Shown one piece after another: positions 1 to 9,991 of a stretch of DNA of 64,000 bases (its first letter is position 1; the number at the start of each line of letters is the position of its first letter). The translations under genes were made by a program, and so were the position numbers. Under the pieces are notes generated by a model that was not told the origin of the DNA, ran no database searches, and was given only the letters and a program-made list of their open reading frames with translations. The stretch is from Tissierella sp. P1 (lineage in GTDB: Bacteria; Bacillota; Clostridia; Tissierellales; Tissierellaceae): contig NZ_NPMN01000008.1 of assembly GCF_002266425.1 (NCBI RefSeq), positions 1 through 64,000 of the forward strand. Reading direction: 5' to 3'.

Positions 1-141
1 TTAGACTTACCAGTATTAGACATAGGAGCTTTTGGTAAAGATGCTCATAAATTCACGGAAAGAATAGAGAAAAAATATTCTTTTGAAGTAGCACCAGTAT
101 TAGTATATAAAACTATTATGAATCTATTAAAAAATAATTAG
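1..141 (+). CDS. M20-family metallopeptidase, C-terminal end only (RocB-like)
   Basis: The window opens inside this gene. The last 46 residues are in frame 1 and stop with TAG at 139-141. The visible tail has the pattern D-I-G-x-F-G-K-D-A-H-K-x-T-E-R-x-x-x-x-Y-S-F, which resembles the C-terminal part of RocB-like M20 peptidases, where a conserved His and Glu lie near the active site. The call rests on this short match. The substrate cannot be judged because the catalytic core lies outside the window. Confidence 0.55.
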   Translation, partial: LDLPVLDIGAFGKDAHKFTERIEKKYSFEVAPVLVYKTIMNLLKNN

Positions 142-188
142 ATAAAGATAAATTGTAGCTGAAAAAGTGAAGCCTCACTTAAGGTTGA

Positions 189-326
189 GGGAAATGGAGA
201 AGGGCACTGTTAACACAGTGTCCTTCTGGCTGTTTAGGATTTATAGGTAAATTTTTAGGTAAGAAATATTATGAACCTGCAGAAAATGGATATGAAAAAG
301 AAACAAGAATTAATTGGAACAAGTGA
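189..326 (+). pseudogene. ORF remnant without a start codon
   Basis: The frame is open from 189 to the TGA at 324-326. Its last third reads like real protein (GKFLGKKYYEPAENGYEKE, residues coded about 246-305) with normal low-GC codon use, but there is no start codon or ribosome binding site and the hairpin at 198-227 lies inside it. It may be the tail of a deleted gene. The family is not recognised. Confidence 0.2.
198..236 (+). terminator. Hairpin, possible terminator of the M20 gene
   Basis: The arms AGAAGGGCACTGT (198-210) and ACAGTGTCCTTCT (215-227) form a 13-bp stem with one mismatch and a 4-base loop. The following bases are only weakly T-rich (GGCTGTTTAGG), so it may be a weak terminator or a processing site. 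Confidence 0.4.
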
Positions 327-437
327 GGAGATAAACTATTTTACATCTTTATTTTCTATTAAAAATTCCGATATATATTAGTATGAAGAATTTTATCTAG
401 CAGAAATATAGAATTATATAAAGGTAGGAGAGAAAAA

Positions 438-1667
438 ATGGAAAAATTTTGGAATATATTGGGAGTAGAAAAAACTGAGGATGAAGAGCTAGTTAAATCT
501 GCATACAGAGAAAAACTTGTTAACGTGAATCCAGAAGATGATCCAGAAGGATTTAAAGAACTTAGAAAAGCATATGAAGATGCAATTATACATATACAAG
601 AATTCAAGAAAGAAAAAACATTTACAGAATTTGATGACTTAGATGATATAGGAAAGTGGATGAAAAAAGTAGAAGAAGCATACTTTAATTTTCCAGACAG
701 AATATCCCTTGATAAATGGAGGGAGCTTTTAAGTGATGATATTTGTATAGGTTTAGATACCGTGGAGACTGTTCAAGAAAAGTTACTTGCTTTTTTTATG
801 GATAATTATTATTTGCCCCATAAAGTGTGGGCATTAATAAATGAACGATTTGATATTACAGAGGATAGAGAAAAACTTTACGAAAAATTCCCTAAAAATT
901 TTATAGATTTCGTATGCAATTCTATTATTTATGAGGATTTTTTGGACTTTTATTTATTTGAAGGTCCTGAACTGGGAGAATATGACGACTATATAAAGCG
1001 ATATTTTAAAGTAAAAGATATGCTGGATTATAATGAGTTAGAGGGTATAGAAAAAGAAATTGAAATAATGAGAAGTAATGCAATTTATCATCCTTATGAA
1101 GAGGTAGAAGTTGTTAGACATCATTTAAAATCAGGAAAGGATAAACATGCAGAAGAAATTATAATAGAATTGGGAAACAAATATCCCAATTGTGACTATA
1201 TTATCTTATATGTAGGAGAAGTTTCTTTCCAGATAGGTGAAATCTCCAGAGCAAAAGAATACTATGAAAAACTCCTTGAAAAAACTCCAAATCACTACAG
1301 TGCGAAATTGGGACTAGGTAAATGTTTCTTAGCAGAAAAGGAATATCTTAAAGCAAAAGAATTGTTTATTGATATGCAATATGTTTTTTATGGCGATCAG
1401 AATGCTTTAAATGAAATGATGAAAGCAAATGAATATTTAATAGAAAGCTATAAAGAACAGCTAGATGAAGAACCTAATGACTTTGAAACATTAATAGAAT
1501 TGGGATGGTGCTTGTATCAAAATCATAAATTCGACGATACTATAAATATTTTAGAAGGTGCAGATATACCTGAAGATAAAAAAGCATTATATAACAATTT
1601 GATGGGAAGAACATATTTATCTAATAACAATTATGAGAAGGCATATCCCTTTTGCTGGCATGGGTAG
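438..1667 (+). CDS. J-domain/TPR protein, N-terminal piece (gene frameshifted)
   Basis: This piece has a J-like domain at residues 1-50 (FWNILGV, then YREKL, then FKELRKAYEDA) followed by TPR-like helices from about residue 230. The place where DnaJ proteins carry the HPD tripeptide reads V-N-P-E-D-D-P-E-G-F, so the histidine needed to stimulate Hsp70 ATPase is Asn here. The reading frame is lost at the T run 1650-1653: one more T would continue YEKAYP into LLLAWVADLEKIEDD, coded in the next frame. The start has the ribosome binding site GGAGAG at 427-432. It is the first part of an approximately 1113-residue protein ending at 3777, upstream of an Hsp70 gene that it probably partners. Confidence 0.75.
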   Translation: MEKFWNILGVEKTEDEELVKSAYREKLVNVNPEDDPEGFKELRKAYEDAIIHIQEFKKEKTFTEFDDLDDIGKWMKKVEEAYFNFPDRISLDKWRELLSDDICIGLDTVETVQEKLLAFFMDNYYLPHKVWALINERFDITEDREKLYEKFPKNFIDFVCNSIIYEDFLDFYLFEGPELGEYDDYIKRYFKVKDMLDYNELEGIEKEIEIMRSNAIYHPYEEVEVVRHHLKSGKDKHAEEIIIELGNKYPNCDYIILYVGEVSFQIGEISRAKEYYEKLLEKTPNHYSAKLGLGKCFLAEKEYLKAKELFIDMQYVFYGDQNALNEMMKANEYLIESYKEQLDEEPNDFETLIELGWCLYQNHKFDDTINILEGADIPEDKKALYNNLMGRTYLSNNNYEKAYPFCWHG

Positions 1668-2563
1668 CTGATTTAGAAAAAATAGAAGATGATGGAAGTG
1701 AAGAGACTGCAAAGAGATTGAGAAACTTTGGATATTCATATTATGCAGTTGCAATAACTCTTTCGAATTTAAAGGAAAAAAGTGAAGAAAATTTGAAAGA
1801 AATTTTAAATTATTTAGAAAAGGCAATTCAAAATGAAAAAGAAGAAAACAACAAAGTATTATATATGAATTATAAAGCACAGACATTTTTAAGATATGAA
1901 AATAATGAAGAATGTATAGATATATGCGATGAAATAATTAAAAGGGCATCGCATTATTATCCGGCATACTTATGCAGACAGGAAGCTTATTACAATATAG
2001 AAAGGTATCAAGATGTAATTGATGATTATTATAATGCTGTAAACATAGAGCCAGGATATTATATACCATATCTTCTAGCAATAAAAACATTCTATTTGTT
2101 TGGCAAATACGAAGATTGTTTAGATATTATAAAAAGGGCTGAAGATAATGGTATAAATAATGAAGAAATAAAGTTGTATAAAGTGAGAGTTTTAAGAAAA
2201 ACCCTTGAAACCATAGCTGAAGTAAAAGAACAGGCACATAAATTAGTGTTGGATTTAAAGGATGGACATGTAAAAAATGACTATAAAGAAGATTTTTATT
2301 TGGATATTTTATATGCAGAAGCAGATGTATGTGTGGCTATGTACGAATTTCAAGATGCACTTAATGCTATGAATGAAGCTGTTAAATTAACTCAAAAAAT
2401 TGAATTTGTATTTTACAAAGGATATATACATCACGAACTAGAAGAATATGATGAAGCGATAAATATATTTACAGAGCTTAATAAGGAATATCCTAATGAT
2501 GAAAAAATTATTTACCGTTTAGCAGCTGCCATGAGGGGGGACATAATTTTGATGAAGCAATAG
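1652..2563 (+). CDS. J-domain/TPR protein, middle piece (frameshifted)
   Basis: This is the continuation of the gene starting at 438, not an independent gene: the ATG at 1652 has no ribosome binding site and overlaps the end of the previous piece. It consists of tetratricopeptide-type helix pairs with the usual A/Y/G pattern (YYNAVNIEPGYYIPYLLA; YDEAINIFTELNKEYPND). The frame breaks again in the six-G run at 2535-2540. Adding one G would read through into GGHNFDEAIAYYAKLLDIN, a perfect TPR continuation, instead of stopping at the TAG at 2561. Confidence 0.7.
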   Translation: MLAWVADLEKIEDDGSEETAKRLRNFGYSYYAVAITLSNLKEKSEENLKEILNYLEKAIQNEKEENNKVLYMNYKAQTFLRYENNEECIDICDEIIKRASHYYPAYLCRQEAYYNIERYQDVIDDYYNAVNIEPGYYIPYLLAIKTFYLFGKYEDCLDIIKRAEDNGINNEEIKLYKVRVLRKTLETIAEVKEQAHKLVLDLKDGHVKNDYKEDFYLDILYAEADVCVAMYEFQDALNAMNEAVKLTQKIEFVFYKGYIHHELEEYDEAINIFTELNKEYPNDEKIIYRLAAAMRGDIILMKQ

Positions 2564-2628
2564 CATATTACGCTAAACTTCTAGATATTAATCCCGAACG
2601 TACAGAGGCCTATTCTGCAATTGCCAGT

Positions 2629-3777
2629 ATGTTAGAGGAAAAAGCACAATACTCAATGGGAGACGAAGAAAGAAATTATTACAATGAAGCTTTAAAATAT
2701 AGGGAAAAGTTAATTGAGGTAGAAGAAACTGGATACAACTACCTTTTAAAGGGACTTACCCTTTCAAGACTTGGAAGAACTGAAGAAGGTATAGACAACT
2801 ATTTGAAATCAATTGATCTAGAACCTGCAAATCCGTTTCCATACAATAATTTGGGATTTAATTATCACAATTTAGGAGAGTACGATAAGGCTCTGGAGTA
2901 TTACCTCAAATCTATGGAATGCCTGGACTATGAAGAAACACTTTTGCCTTTTAATAATATAGCAAAGACTTATAGAGTATTGGAACAATATGATAAAGCC
3001 GAGGAATATTTAAAAAAGGGATTGGAAAGGTTCCCCAATAAGGATGTTTTTTATGAGAGTTTAAGAGAGTTATATGCAATAATGGGTAAATATGATGAAG
3101 GAATTAAAATATGTAGCGAACATATGGCGAATGTAGAAAATGTAGATATAAATGAAATCAAGCGTACAAAGGGAGATTTATATAAACTTAAAGGTGATTT
3201 ATCCAAGGCAAAATCTTATTATGAAGATGCAATTTGTAAAGGTAAAAATAATACAGAGGCTTACCTTGATTTAGGTAAATTCTATTTATACCAAAACAAA
3301 TACATAAAAGCTCTGCATTATTATAAAAAAACATTAAAAGAAGTGGATGAAACAGATTATGAGAATCTGTATGAGATATATTTTCATATGGCAATGACAT
3401 ATAAATTTTTAGGATTTAAAAAACAAAATTATTTCAGAAAATCAATTGAGTATTGTATTAAAGATATAGGTGATGAAAAAGAATATTTTACAGATACTGG
3501 ATATACTCCTGCTAGAATACACAATATAACAAGAATATATATAAATATGGGTGATATTGAAAAAGCTGAATATTATATTGCTGAAATGGATAAATACAAA
3601 AAATGCAAAGGCTGTCCATATGGAAAATGTTATGAAAAATTTGCTTTGATGGGTATGTTAGCAGAAGCCAAGGGAGATATAGAAGAAGCATTGAAGAATT
3701 ACAATATAGTATTGGAATATGAGCCGGAATACCTTTATGCGTATATTGCAGTTAAAAGATTGGCATCTAAAAAATAA
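2629..3777 (+). CDS. J-domain/TPR protein, C-terminal piece (frameshifted)
   Basis: This is the third piece of the gene beginning at 438. The frame is really open from about 2540; the ATG at 2629 is only the first internal Met. It has many canonical TPR units (for example NPFPYNNLGFNYHNLGEYDK, then ALEYYLKSME) that would form a superhelical protein-binding scaffold. A short cysteine cluster K-C-K-G-C-P-Y-G-K-C near residue 325 of this piece is unusual for a TPR array and could bind metal. The stop at 3775-3777 lies 12 bases before the Hsp70 start, so the two genes are co-transcribed. Confidence 0.75.
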   Translation: MLEEKAQYSMGDEERNYYNEALKYREKLIEVEETGYNYLLKGLTLSRLGRTEEGIDNYLKSIDLEPANPFPYNNLGFNYHNLGEYDKALEYYLKSMECLDYEETLLPFNNIAKTYRVLEQYDKAEEYLKKGLERFPNKDVFYESLRELYAIMGKYDEGIKICSEHMANVENVDINEIKRTKGDLYKLKGDLSKAKSYYEDAICKGKNNTEAYLDLGKFYLYQNKYIKALHYYKKTLKEVDETDYENLYEIYFHMAMTYKFLGFKKQNYFRKSIEYCIKDIGDEKEYFTDTGYTPARIHNITRIYINMGDIEKAEYYIAEMDKYKKCKGCPYGKCYEKFALMGMLAEAKGDIEEALKNYNIVLEYEPEYLYAYIAVKRLASKK

Positions 3778-3789
3778 GGGGAGAGTCAA

Positions 3790-5490
3790 ATGATAATAGG
3801 AATAGATTTAGGAACAACAAACAGTTCAGTGTCATATTTTACAGAAGATGGTGCAAAAATAATTCCAAATCGTTTAGGGAAAAGTCTAACACCATCTGTT
3901 ATTAGTATAGATGAAAACTCTAATATATATGTAGGTGAAACTGCACTAGAAAGAAGTGCAATTTACTATGACAGTACAGCACAGGTTTTTAAAAGAGATA
4001 TGGGAAGTCAAAAAGTGTTTAAACTAGGGCAAAATGAATTTAATGCTGAAGAATTATCATCATTTATATTAAAATATTTAAAAGAAGATGCAGAACATTT
4101 TCTTGGTGAAAAAATAGAAGAAGCTGTAATAAGTGTTCCTGCATATTTTAATGATGAACAGAGAAAAGCAACTAAAAAAGCAGGAGAAATGGCTGGATTT
4201 AAAGTAGAACGTATTATAAGTGAGCCTACAGCCGCAGCTATAGCTTATGGATTGTATCAAAAAAAATCAGATGTTAAAATTTTAGTATTTGATTTAGGCG
4301 GAGGTACATTTGATGTCTCTATTTTAGAACTTTTTAATAATATACTTGAAGTCAGAGCAGTTGCAGGGGATAATTATTTAGGCGGAGAGGATTTTACTCA
4401 AATTCTAGTTGAACTATTTATTAAAGAAAATAAAATAGATATAAAGTCTCTGGATTTAAAAACTTTATCACATATATTAGATCAGGCAGAGAAATGTAAA
4501 AGAGGATTTTCAGATAGCAAAATATCTTTTATGAACTGCATTATAAATGATGAAAGAATTGAATTTCAAATAAATATTGATGATTATGAAGAGGCTTGTA
4601 AGCATCTTTTAGAGAAAATCAGAAACCCCATAAAAAGAAGCTTAAGTGATACAAATCTGAGATTATCTCAAATCGATGATGTAATACTTGTAGGAGGTTC
4701 CACAAAGCTTCCTATTATAAGAAAGTTTGTAAATAAGCTTTTTGGAAGGTTTCCAAATACATCAATTAACCCCGATGAAGCAGTATCTCTAGGTGCAGCA
4801 ATTCAAGCTGCTTTGAAAGAAAGAAACCAATATATAAAAGAAGTAATTTTAACAGATGTTTGTCCGTATACTTTAGGAACAGAAGTTGTTATGGAAAGGG
4901 AAAACAATAGAATAGAAGCAGGTTATTTTTGTCCAATAATAGATAGAAATACTGTGATTCCTGCAAGCAGAACTCAAACTCTATATACAGTATATGATAA
5001 TCAAAGTAAAATAAGAATAAATATACTCCAGGGAGAGAGTAGATTTGCAAAGAATAATATATCTCTGGGAGAGTTATTTGTGGAAGTGCCATTAGCTTTG
5101 GCAGGTGAAGAAAGTATAGATGTAACATACACATATGACATTAATTCTATATTGGAAGTAGAAGTTAAAGTAAATTCTACAGGAAATAAAGTCAAACAAA
5201 TTATTAAAAATAAAAATAATGATATGACTGATGAAATGATAGAGAAACGAATGGAGGAAATAAGTTATTTGAAGATTCCTCCTAGAGAGCAGGAAAAAAA
5301 TAAACTTCTTTTATTCAGAAGTGAACGAATGTATGAAGAAAGTGTAGGAGATGCTAGAAAGCAGTTAGATTATATAATTACAAAATTTGAATCTGCACTT
5401 AAAACTCAGGACCCTATAAAAATAGAAAATGCAAGAGAAGTATTCAAAGAAGAGTTGGATTATATGGAAGAAGAACAAAAGTTGAGATAA
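3790..5490 (+). CDS. hscC: Hsp70 family chaperone, HscC-like
   Basis: The 566-residue Hsp70 has all three nucleotide-binding signatures: GIDLGTTNSSV (residues 4-14), VFDLGGGTFDVSIL (about 167-181) and VGGSTKLPIIRK (about 300-311). A beta-sandwich substrate domain follows from about 360, then a short helical lid. It is about 40 residues shorter than a housekeeping DnaK, as usual for HscC-type paralogues. No grpE or dnaJ lies next to it; instead it follows the J/TPR gene by 12 bases with the ribosome binding site AAGGGGAGAG. Inference: the TPR protein selects clients for this specialised Hsp70. The clients are unknown. Confidence 0.85.
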   Translation: MIIGIDLGTTNSSVSYFTEDGAKIIPNRLGKSLTPSVISIDENSNIYVGETALERSAIYYDSTAQVFKRDMGSQKVFKLGQNEFNAEELSSFILKYLKEDAEHFLGEKIEEAVISVPAYFNDEQRKATKKAGEMAGFKVERIISEPTAAAIAYGLYQKKSDVKILVFDLGGGTFDVSILELFNNILEVRAVAGDNYLGGEDFTQILVELFIKENKIDIKSLDLKTLSHILDQAEKCKRGFSDSKISFMNCIINDERIEFQINIDDYEEACKHLLEKIRNPIKRSLSDTNLRLSQIDDVILVGGSTKLPIIRKFVNKLFGRFPNTSINPDEAVSLGAAIQAALKERNQYIKEVILTDVCPYTLGTEVVMERENNRIEAGYFCPIIDRNTVIPASRTQTLYTVYDNQSKIRINILQGESRFAKNNISLGELFVEVPLALAGEESIDVTYTYDINSILEVEVKVNSTGNKVKQIIKNKNNDMTDEMIEKRMEEISYLKIPPREQEKNKLLLFRSERMYEESVGDARKQLDYIITKFESALKTQDPIKIENAREVFKEELDYMEEEQKLR

Positions 5491-5592
5491 ATAATATTTT
5501 TCAAAAATACAGTTTGATAGGGAATCCTCTTATGGTATAAATTTAGTAAAATGGATATAATAAAGAAATAAAATAAAGATTAGCTAAATTTA

Positions 5593-5621
5593 TTGACAAC
5601 TCCAAGTAAAATAACTATAAT
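5593..5621 (+). promoter_or_regulatory. Sigma-A promoter of asnS
   Basis: TTGACA (5593-5598) and TATAAT (5616-5621) are separated by exactly 17 bases. Transcription would start near 5628 and run through the T-box leader into asnS. About 110 bases of leader precede T-box stem I, including a small hairpin at about 5653-5680. Confidence 0.8.
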
Positions 5622-5744
5622 TATATAAAAGTAGGAAAAGCATATACCAAAGAGTTAAAGGTAACTTTCTTTAAACTCATTTAGGCCATAGTAAGTTCAT
5701 TAAGTAAAATATATCAAAGCAGAGCTTTTCTATTCTTTATAAAA

Positions 5745-5990
5745 AAACTTTGATAGGAAGAGTAGATATAAGAGGTAGTCAAAGGGAGCCTATGATAGTG
5801 AGACATAGGTACGAGACTTATATTGAAGAACATCCTTGAGTTTCTAATCGAAATCATTAAGAGAGTAGACTTAGACGGATTCACACCGTTATATGTGAAA
5901 CACATTAAGATGTGTGTTAAAGTGGCTATTAGCAATTAGGGTGGTACCACGGAAGTTAAACTTTCGTCCTTTTGGATGAAGGTTTTTTTA
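5745..5990 (+). promoter_or_regulatory. T-box leader, asparagine specifier AAC
   Basis: This tRNA-sensing antitermination leader precedes asnS. Stem I begins around 5745 (TTTGATAGGAAGAGTAG). The T-box sequence AGGGTGGTACCACGG lies at 5938-5952 and the terminator CTTTCGTCC/GGATGAAGG plus T7 at 5961-5989. Aligning it to the leuS leader through the shared TCCTTGAGTT puts AAC (5829-5831) where that leader has CTC, so the specifier reads an asparagine codon. Uncharged tRNA-Asn should pair with the TGGTACC bulge and allow read-through. Confidence 0.9.
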
Positions 5991-6018
5991 TTTTTTGATA
6001 AAAGAAAGGAGAAGAAAA

Positions 6019-7407
6019 ATGAAAACTACAATTAAGAGTATTTACAATGATACGGGTAAGTATTTAAATCAAGAAATTCAACTTGAAGGATGGATAAGAA
6101 CTTCAAGAACATCAAAAACTTTTGGATTTATTGAATTAAATGATGGAACATTTTTTAAAAATATTCAAATAGTTTTTGAGGAAGGATTAGAAAATTTTAA
6201 GGAAATAGAAAAATTGCCTCTTAGTTCATCAATAATGGTGAAAGGTAAATTAGTACCAACGCCAGAGGCAAAACAACTGTTTGAGCTAAAGGCAAGTAGC
6301 ATTGAAATTGAAGGATATTCGGCTGCTGATTATCCATTACAAAAGAAAAGACATACTTTTGAATATATGAGAACAATTGCACATTTAAGACCTAGATCCA
6401 ATACTTTTAATGCTGTATTTAGAGTAAGATCAATACTTGCATATGCAATACACAAATTCTTCCAAGAAAGAGGATTTGTATATGTTCATACTCCAATTGT
6501 TACAGCATCTGATGCCGAAGGTGCTGGTGAAATGTTTAGAGTATCAACCTTAGATTTCCAGAATATGCCTGTGACTGAAGATAAAAAAATTGATTTTTCT
6601 AAGGATTTCTTTGGTAAGGAAACTAGTTTAACAGTATCCGGGCAATTAGAGGCAGAGGCTTTTGCACTTGCATATAAAGATGTTTATACATTTGGACCTA
6701 CATTTAGAGCTGAAAACTCAAATACTGCAAGACATGCGGCAGAGTTTTGGATGATAGAGCCAGAGATCGCCTTTGCAGATATAAATGACAATATGCAATT
6801 AGCAGAAGATATGATGAAATATATAATCAAATATGTAATGGAAAATGCAAAAGAAGAAATGGAGTTCTTCAATAGCTTTGTAGATAAAGGTTTAATTGAA
6901 AGACTTGAAAATGTAGCTAATTCAGATTTCGGTAGAATAACTTATACTGAGGCTATTGAGTTGCTAGAAAAATCAGGAGAAGAATTCCAATATCCAGTGG
7001 AGTGGGGTATGGATTTACAAACTGAACACGAAAGATATATATCAGAGCAAGTATTTAAAAAACCAGTATTTGTAGTAGATTATCCAAAGGAAATAAAAGC
7101 ATTTTATATGAGGTTAAATGAAGATGGAAAAACAGTAGCTGCAATGGATCTTTTAGTACCAGGAGTAGGAGAGATAATAGGTGGATCTCAGAGAGAAGAA
7201 AGACTTGAAGTATTAGAACAAAAAATAATAGATAATGGTATGGACCCAGCAGATTATTGGTGGTATCTAGAGTTAAGAAAATTTGGTGGAACTAAACATG
7301 CAGGATATGGTCTTGGATTTGAAAGAGCTGTTATGTATATAACAGGTATGTCAAATATAAGAGATGTTATACCATTCCCTAGAACAGTAAAATCTGCAGA
7401 ATTTTAA
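6019..7407 (+). CDS. asnS: Asparagine--tRNA ligase
   Basis: This class II aminoacyl-tRNA synthetase has 462 residues, the usual length. An N-terminal OB-fold anticodon-binding domain (about 1-110) is followed by the catalytic core with motif 2 ([21 protein letters not shown] region, about 225-245) and motif 3 ([13 protein letters not shown], near 430). The ATG at 6019 is chosen because AAAGGAGAAG sits 6-15 bases upstream; an in-frame extension to 5995 would start inside the T-box terminator. It is expressed alone, controlled by the AAC T-box, and closed by the terminator at 7407. Confidence 0.97.
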   Translation: MKTTIKSIYNDTGKYLNQEIQLEGWIRTSRTSKTFGFIELNDGTFFKNIQIVFEEGLENFKEIEKLPLSSSIMVKGKLVPTPEAKQLFELKASSIEIEGYSAADYPLQKKRHTFEYMRTIAHLRPRSNTFNAVFRVRSILAYAIHKFFQERGFVYVHTPIVTASDAEGAGEMFRVSTLDFQNMPVTEDKKIDFSKDFFGKETSLTVSGQLEAEAFALAYKDVYTFGPTFRAENSNTARHAAEFWMIEPEIAFADINDNMQLAEDMMKYIIKYVMENAKEEMEFFNSFVDKGLIERLENVANSDFGRITYTEAIELLEKSGEEFQYPVEWGMDLQTEHERYISEQVFKKPVFVVDYPKEIKAFYMRLNEDGKTVAAMDLLVPGVGEIIGGSQREERLEVLEQKIIDNGMDPADYWWYLELRKFGGTKHAGYGLGFERAVMYITGMSNIRDVIPFPRTVKSAEF

Positions 7408-7456
7408 AAAACAAGACCCTAGGAAAGAGTTAAATTCCTAGGGTCTTGTTTTTTAA
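7407..7456 (+). terminator. Strong terminator after asnS
   Basis: A perfect 18-bp stem: AAAACAAGACCCTAGGAA (7407-7424) pairs with 7435-7452 around a 10-base loop, followed by T residues. It starts at the asnS stop codon. Confidence 0.9.
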
Positions 7457-7793
7457 TACTTTAGGAAATCAATATAAGATATAGATAAATATACTTTAAT
7501 TCATAAATTTACTCTTATTTAATATATTTTAAACTGGATTTACGTCCATCTATTATGTATTATATAATCCTCTTTTTATTATTTTATCACTAACTATTTT
7601 GGAAAATTATCTCCCAGATAAGAAAAATCATAATTTCCTTTAGAACTCTCTTGAAGAGAATATGATATAATAATGACAAGCATAGAAAGCATTGATAATC
7701 TAGTAGTTTGAAGCTTTATCATAAATATGGTTTTTATGTTTTTAGGTAAAATCATGTTAAACAAATTTTAATTATGAGTAATAAATGGAAAAT
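7457..7793. other. AT-rich intergenic stretch
   Basis: About 340 bases, very AT-rich, with stops in all frames. I see no hairpin with a T tract and no confident promoter. GAGGTGAT at 7794-7801, just after this stretch, serves the next gene. Confidence 0.5.
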
Positions 7794-7806
7794 GAGGTGA
7801 TATGAT

Positions 7807-8304
7807 TTGAGTGTAATACATTTATTAGCTTATGACTTTCCACTGCCAGAGGTGGATATGAGACAGTTCAAAGAAGTTTTTGTTTCTGAAACTACAATGG
7901 GCTTTTTACAAGGTTTTTCAGTAATAAATTGCTATTGTTCAAAGGATAATGTGGAAGTATCTAATTTAATTACTAAAAAGTATTGTCATGATGTTGGGTT
8001 GACGGAAGAAGATTCCTGTATAGAAAATTTTAAGAATTATCTATTTAAATATATGAAGCCTCATACTGAGATAGAGATATGGAGTATTTATCTTGGGGGT
8101 GATTATTCAAAGCATTATACCATAATGCCCAAATTAAGCAATATACCATTAGAGCATTTATTAACAGTTAATGATGAAATAGATTATTTTACAGAATATT
8201 ATTTTGAGCCTATAAAAAAGGAAATAAATTTATCTATGATGAGTAGAAACGATATTTTATTCATTTTAGAAAATACAGGTGTTTGCCTTGTTGTTAAAAA
8301 TTGA
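7807..8304 (+). CDS. Hypothetical protein, first gene of an immunity-like cluster
   Basis: The predicted product has 165 residues and starts with TTG at 7807, six bases after the ribosome binding site GAGGTGAT. It is soluble and acidic, with no signal peptide or membrane segment. It alternates short strands and helices and contains a W-S-I-Y-L-G-G-D-Y motif about two thirds in. The family is not recognised. The next two genes resemble bacterial toxin-immunity families, so a similar role is possible, but that is inference from position only. Confidence 0.6.
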   Translation: MSVIHLLAYDFPLPEVDMRQFKEVFVSETTMGFLQGFSVINCYCSKDNVEVSNLITKKYCHDVGLTEEDSCIENFKNYLFKYMKPHTEIEIWSIYLGGDYSKHYTIMPKLSNIPLEHLLTVNDEIDYFTEYYFEPIKKEINLSMMSRNDILFILENTGVCLVVKN

Positions 8305-8332
8305 GAAGCAATAAAAGGTAGGTGAATAGACA

Positions 8333-9468
8333 TTGAAAACACAAGAAAGACTAAATGATATTTTAAAAAATATTTTAGAACAATATGGAGTAGAAGACAA
8401 GACTTTAAATAGGCTAACTCACAAATATATGCTTCATATTGATGAGTTAAGTGAAAAGTATCAGTATCTGGAAGATGGGAGTTTAAATGAAACATGTATA
8501 GAAGAATGTCTTCAAAAAGCAACAGAAATATATAGATTTATAAATTTCAGTGATAATCTTCTCGTGATTTATGATAATTTATTTGGACAAGAGAATGAAA
8601 GAGAGAAGGAGTTTTTAGAAAGTACTCTAACTCATATATCTAAATATGATACATATAAGTTAAAATGGCAGTACCTCATATATAAGAATGATTTACCAAT
8701 ACATCAGGATAATGAAATCTATACCTGTATAAGACATTTATATCGTGTGAAAGAAATAAATATACAGAAATTATTTAGAGAGATAATTTTATCAGATATA
8801 GGCGGAGAAATGGATTTTTGTTCTTCTATTTTTATTATAGATATTAATAGTGGATGCATTTTTCATCTATACGATGATAGAGGAATTTATATTTTGGCTT
8901 TAAAAGAAGAATATCTTACTGATGTGTGGGGGGAATTTCATGATAGTGTTTTTACCCTTGATTATCAAAATTTCAAAATAAAAGTAAATACTCTTTATTG
9001 GATAGATGAAACTAAGGATGATCCTAATGATTTATGTCTTCATGGAGATATAACAGTTACTATAGGAGGAGAAGAATTATCTTCTTCATGTACTGTTAGT
9101 GCAGCAGCTCTTAGAATGTTGAAGACTTTATGGGAAGATCATTTACTAACAAAAGGAGGACAGATACTGCCTTGTTGTGGCAATTTTATGATTCCTAATG
9201 AAACTTTAGATGAGGTGGAAATCATCGGATGTGATACTGGAATTGATTGGACTATTTTACATGAGGATGGGATGATCAAGCTTATTACTGAAAAGGAAAA
9301 TACTGTATTTGTTTATTATCTCCAATACAAAGAGGAAGTTTTGCGTTTGAAAACTATTATAAAATATCTTTACCGAAAAACATTCCAGAAGATGAGTTTG
9401 AAAGAAATGGATATATGGCATTTTGGAATGAATGGCATAGGAGAAGGGGGAGAAAAAGTGAAAAATAA
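8333..9468 (+). CDS. DUF3885-domain protein, frameshifted near its end
   Basis: Residues about 60-210 match DUF3885 in pattern, ending with SSIFIIDINSGCIFHLYDDR followed by GIYIL. A second module (about 215-340) has the motifs DLCLHGDITVTIGGEE, CTVSAAALRML, CCGNF and GCDTGIDW. The frame is lost in the T run 9346-9348: with one more T the protein would end ENYYKISLPKNIPEDEF... then AFWNEWHRRR and stop at 9466-9468. As given, the frame instead runs on into the next gene and stops at 9853. The start is TTG 8333, seven bases after AGGTGA. DUF3885 proteins often occur among immunity genes; the molecular role is unknown. Confidence 0.65.
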
Positions 9469-9853
9469 TGTTATTAAAGAATATAGGTTAGTACATGATA
9501 ATAGGATTATTTCTTATATGATTGATTTTGAAAGACAGATTTTACAAATAAATACAAAGGGTTATGACGAAGAAGTAATTATTAGATTTCAAGGATTACT
9601 TGCCCATGCCTTTGAAAATGTTCTTTTGAATAATATTATTTTAGAAATTTCTCAAGTCACAATAGAATGTTTTTTATTAGAGGAAGCTAATAAGCTTTCA
9701 GAAGCTTTAAAATATGGCTTTCCGGCTATTGAAGTAAGTAATGTTAAGGAATTAGAGGATTACTTAAAAGAGAAGGAGTATAGGGTGTTTTATTTAGCAG
9801 CATCCTTAGGGATGTGTGGATATATTATTGCGAAAGAGATTATTTTACTGTAA
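9458..9853 (+). CDS. Immunity-like small protein
   Basis: This 131-residue product starts at GTG 9458, six bases after the ribosome binding site GGGGGAG (9446-9452), and overlaps the repaired end of the upstream gene by 11 bases. In the given sequence it appears fused to that gene only because of the upstream frameshift. It begins VKNNVIKEYRLVHDNRIISY and has the motifs ISQVTIECF, KYGFPAIEVSN and YLAASLGMCGYIIAKEI. I recall similar stand-alone proteins among Firmicutes immunity-like genes, but cannot name the family. Confidence 0.6.
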   Translation: MKNNVIKEYRLVHDNRIISYMIDFERQILQINTKGYDEEVIIRFQGLLAHAFENVLLNNIILEISQVTIECFLLEEANKLSEALKYGFPAIEVSNVKELEDYLKEKEYRVFYLAASLGMCGYIIAKEIILL

Positions 9854-9991
9854 GTATCATGTACTTTATAATTGGAAGATAATTACACTTTGAGCAGAAA
9901 AATTCGATATTGAAGTTGTTCTAGGGGAGGCAATATTATAGAGATGATTAGATGTAGAATATTAAGAGAATTGATATAGGAGGGCTATTGA

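Larger units (their letters stand above)
142..437. other. Intergenic stretch with hairpins and an ORF scrap
   Basis: About 300 bases separate the peptidase stop from the J-domain gene. It holds a small hairpin (AAGTGA/TCACTT around 166-181), a strong 13-bp hairpin at 198-227, and an open frame ending at 326 with no start codon. The J-domain gene's ribosome binding site, GGTAGGAGAG, lies at 423-432. I see no convincing promoter. Confidence 0.5.
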
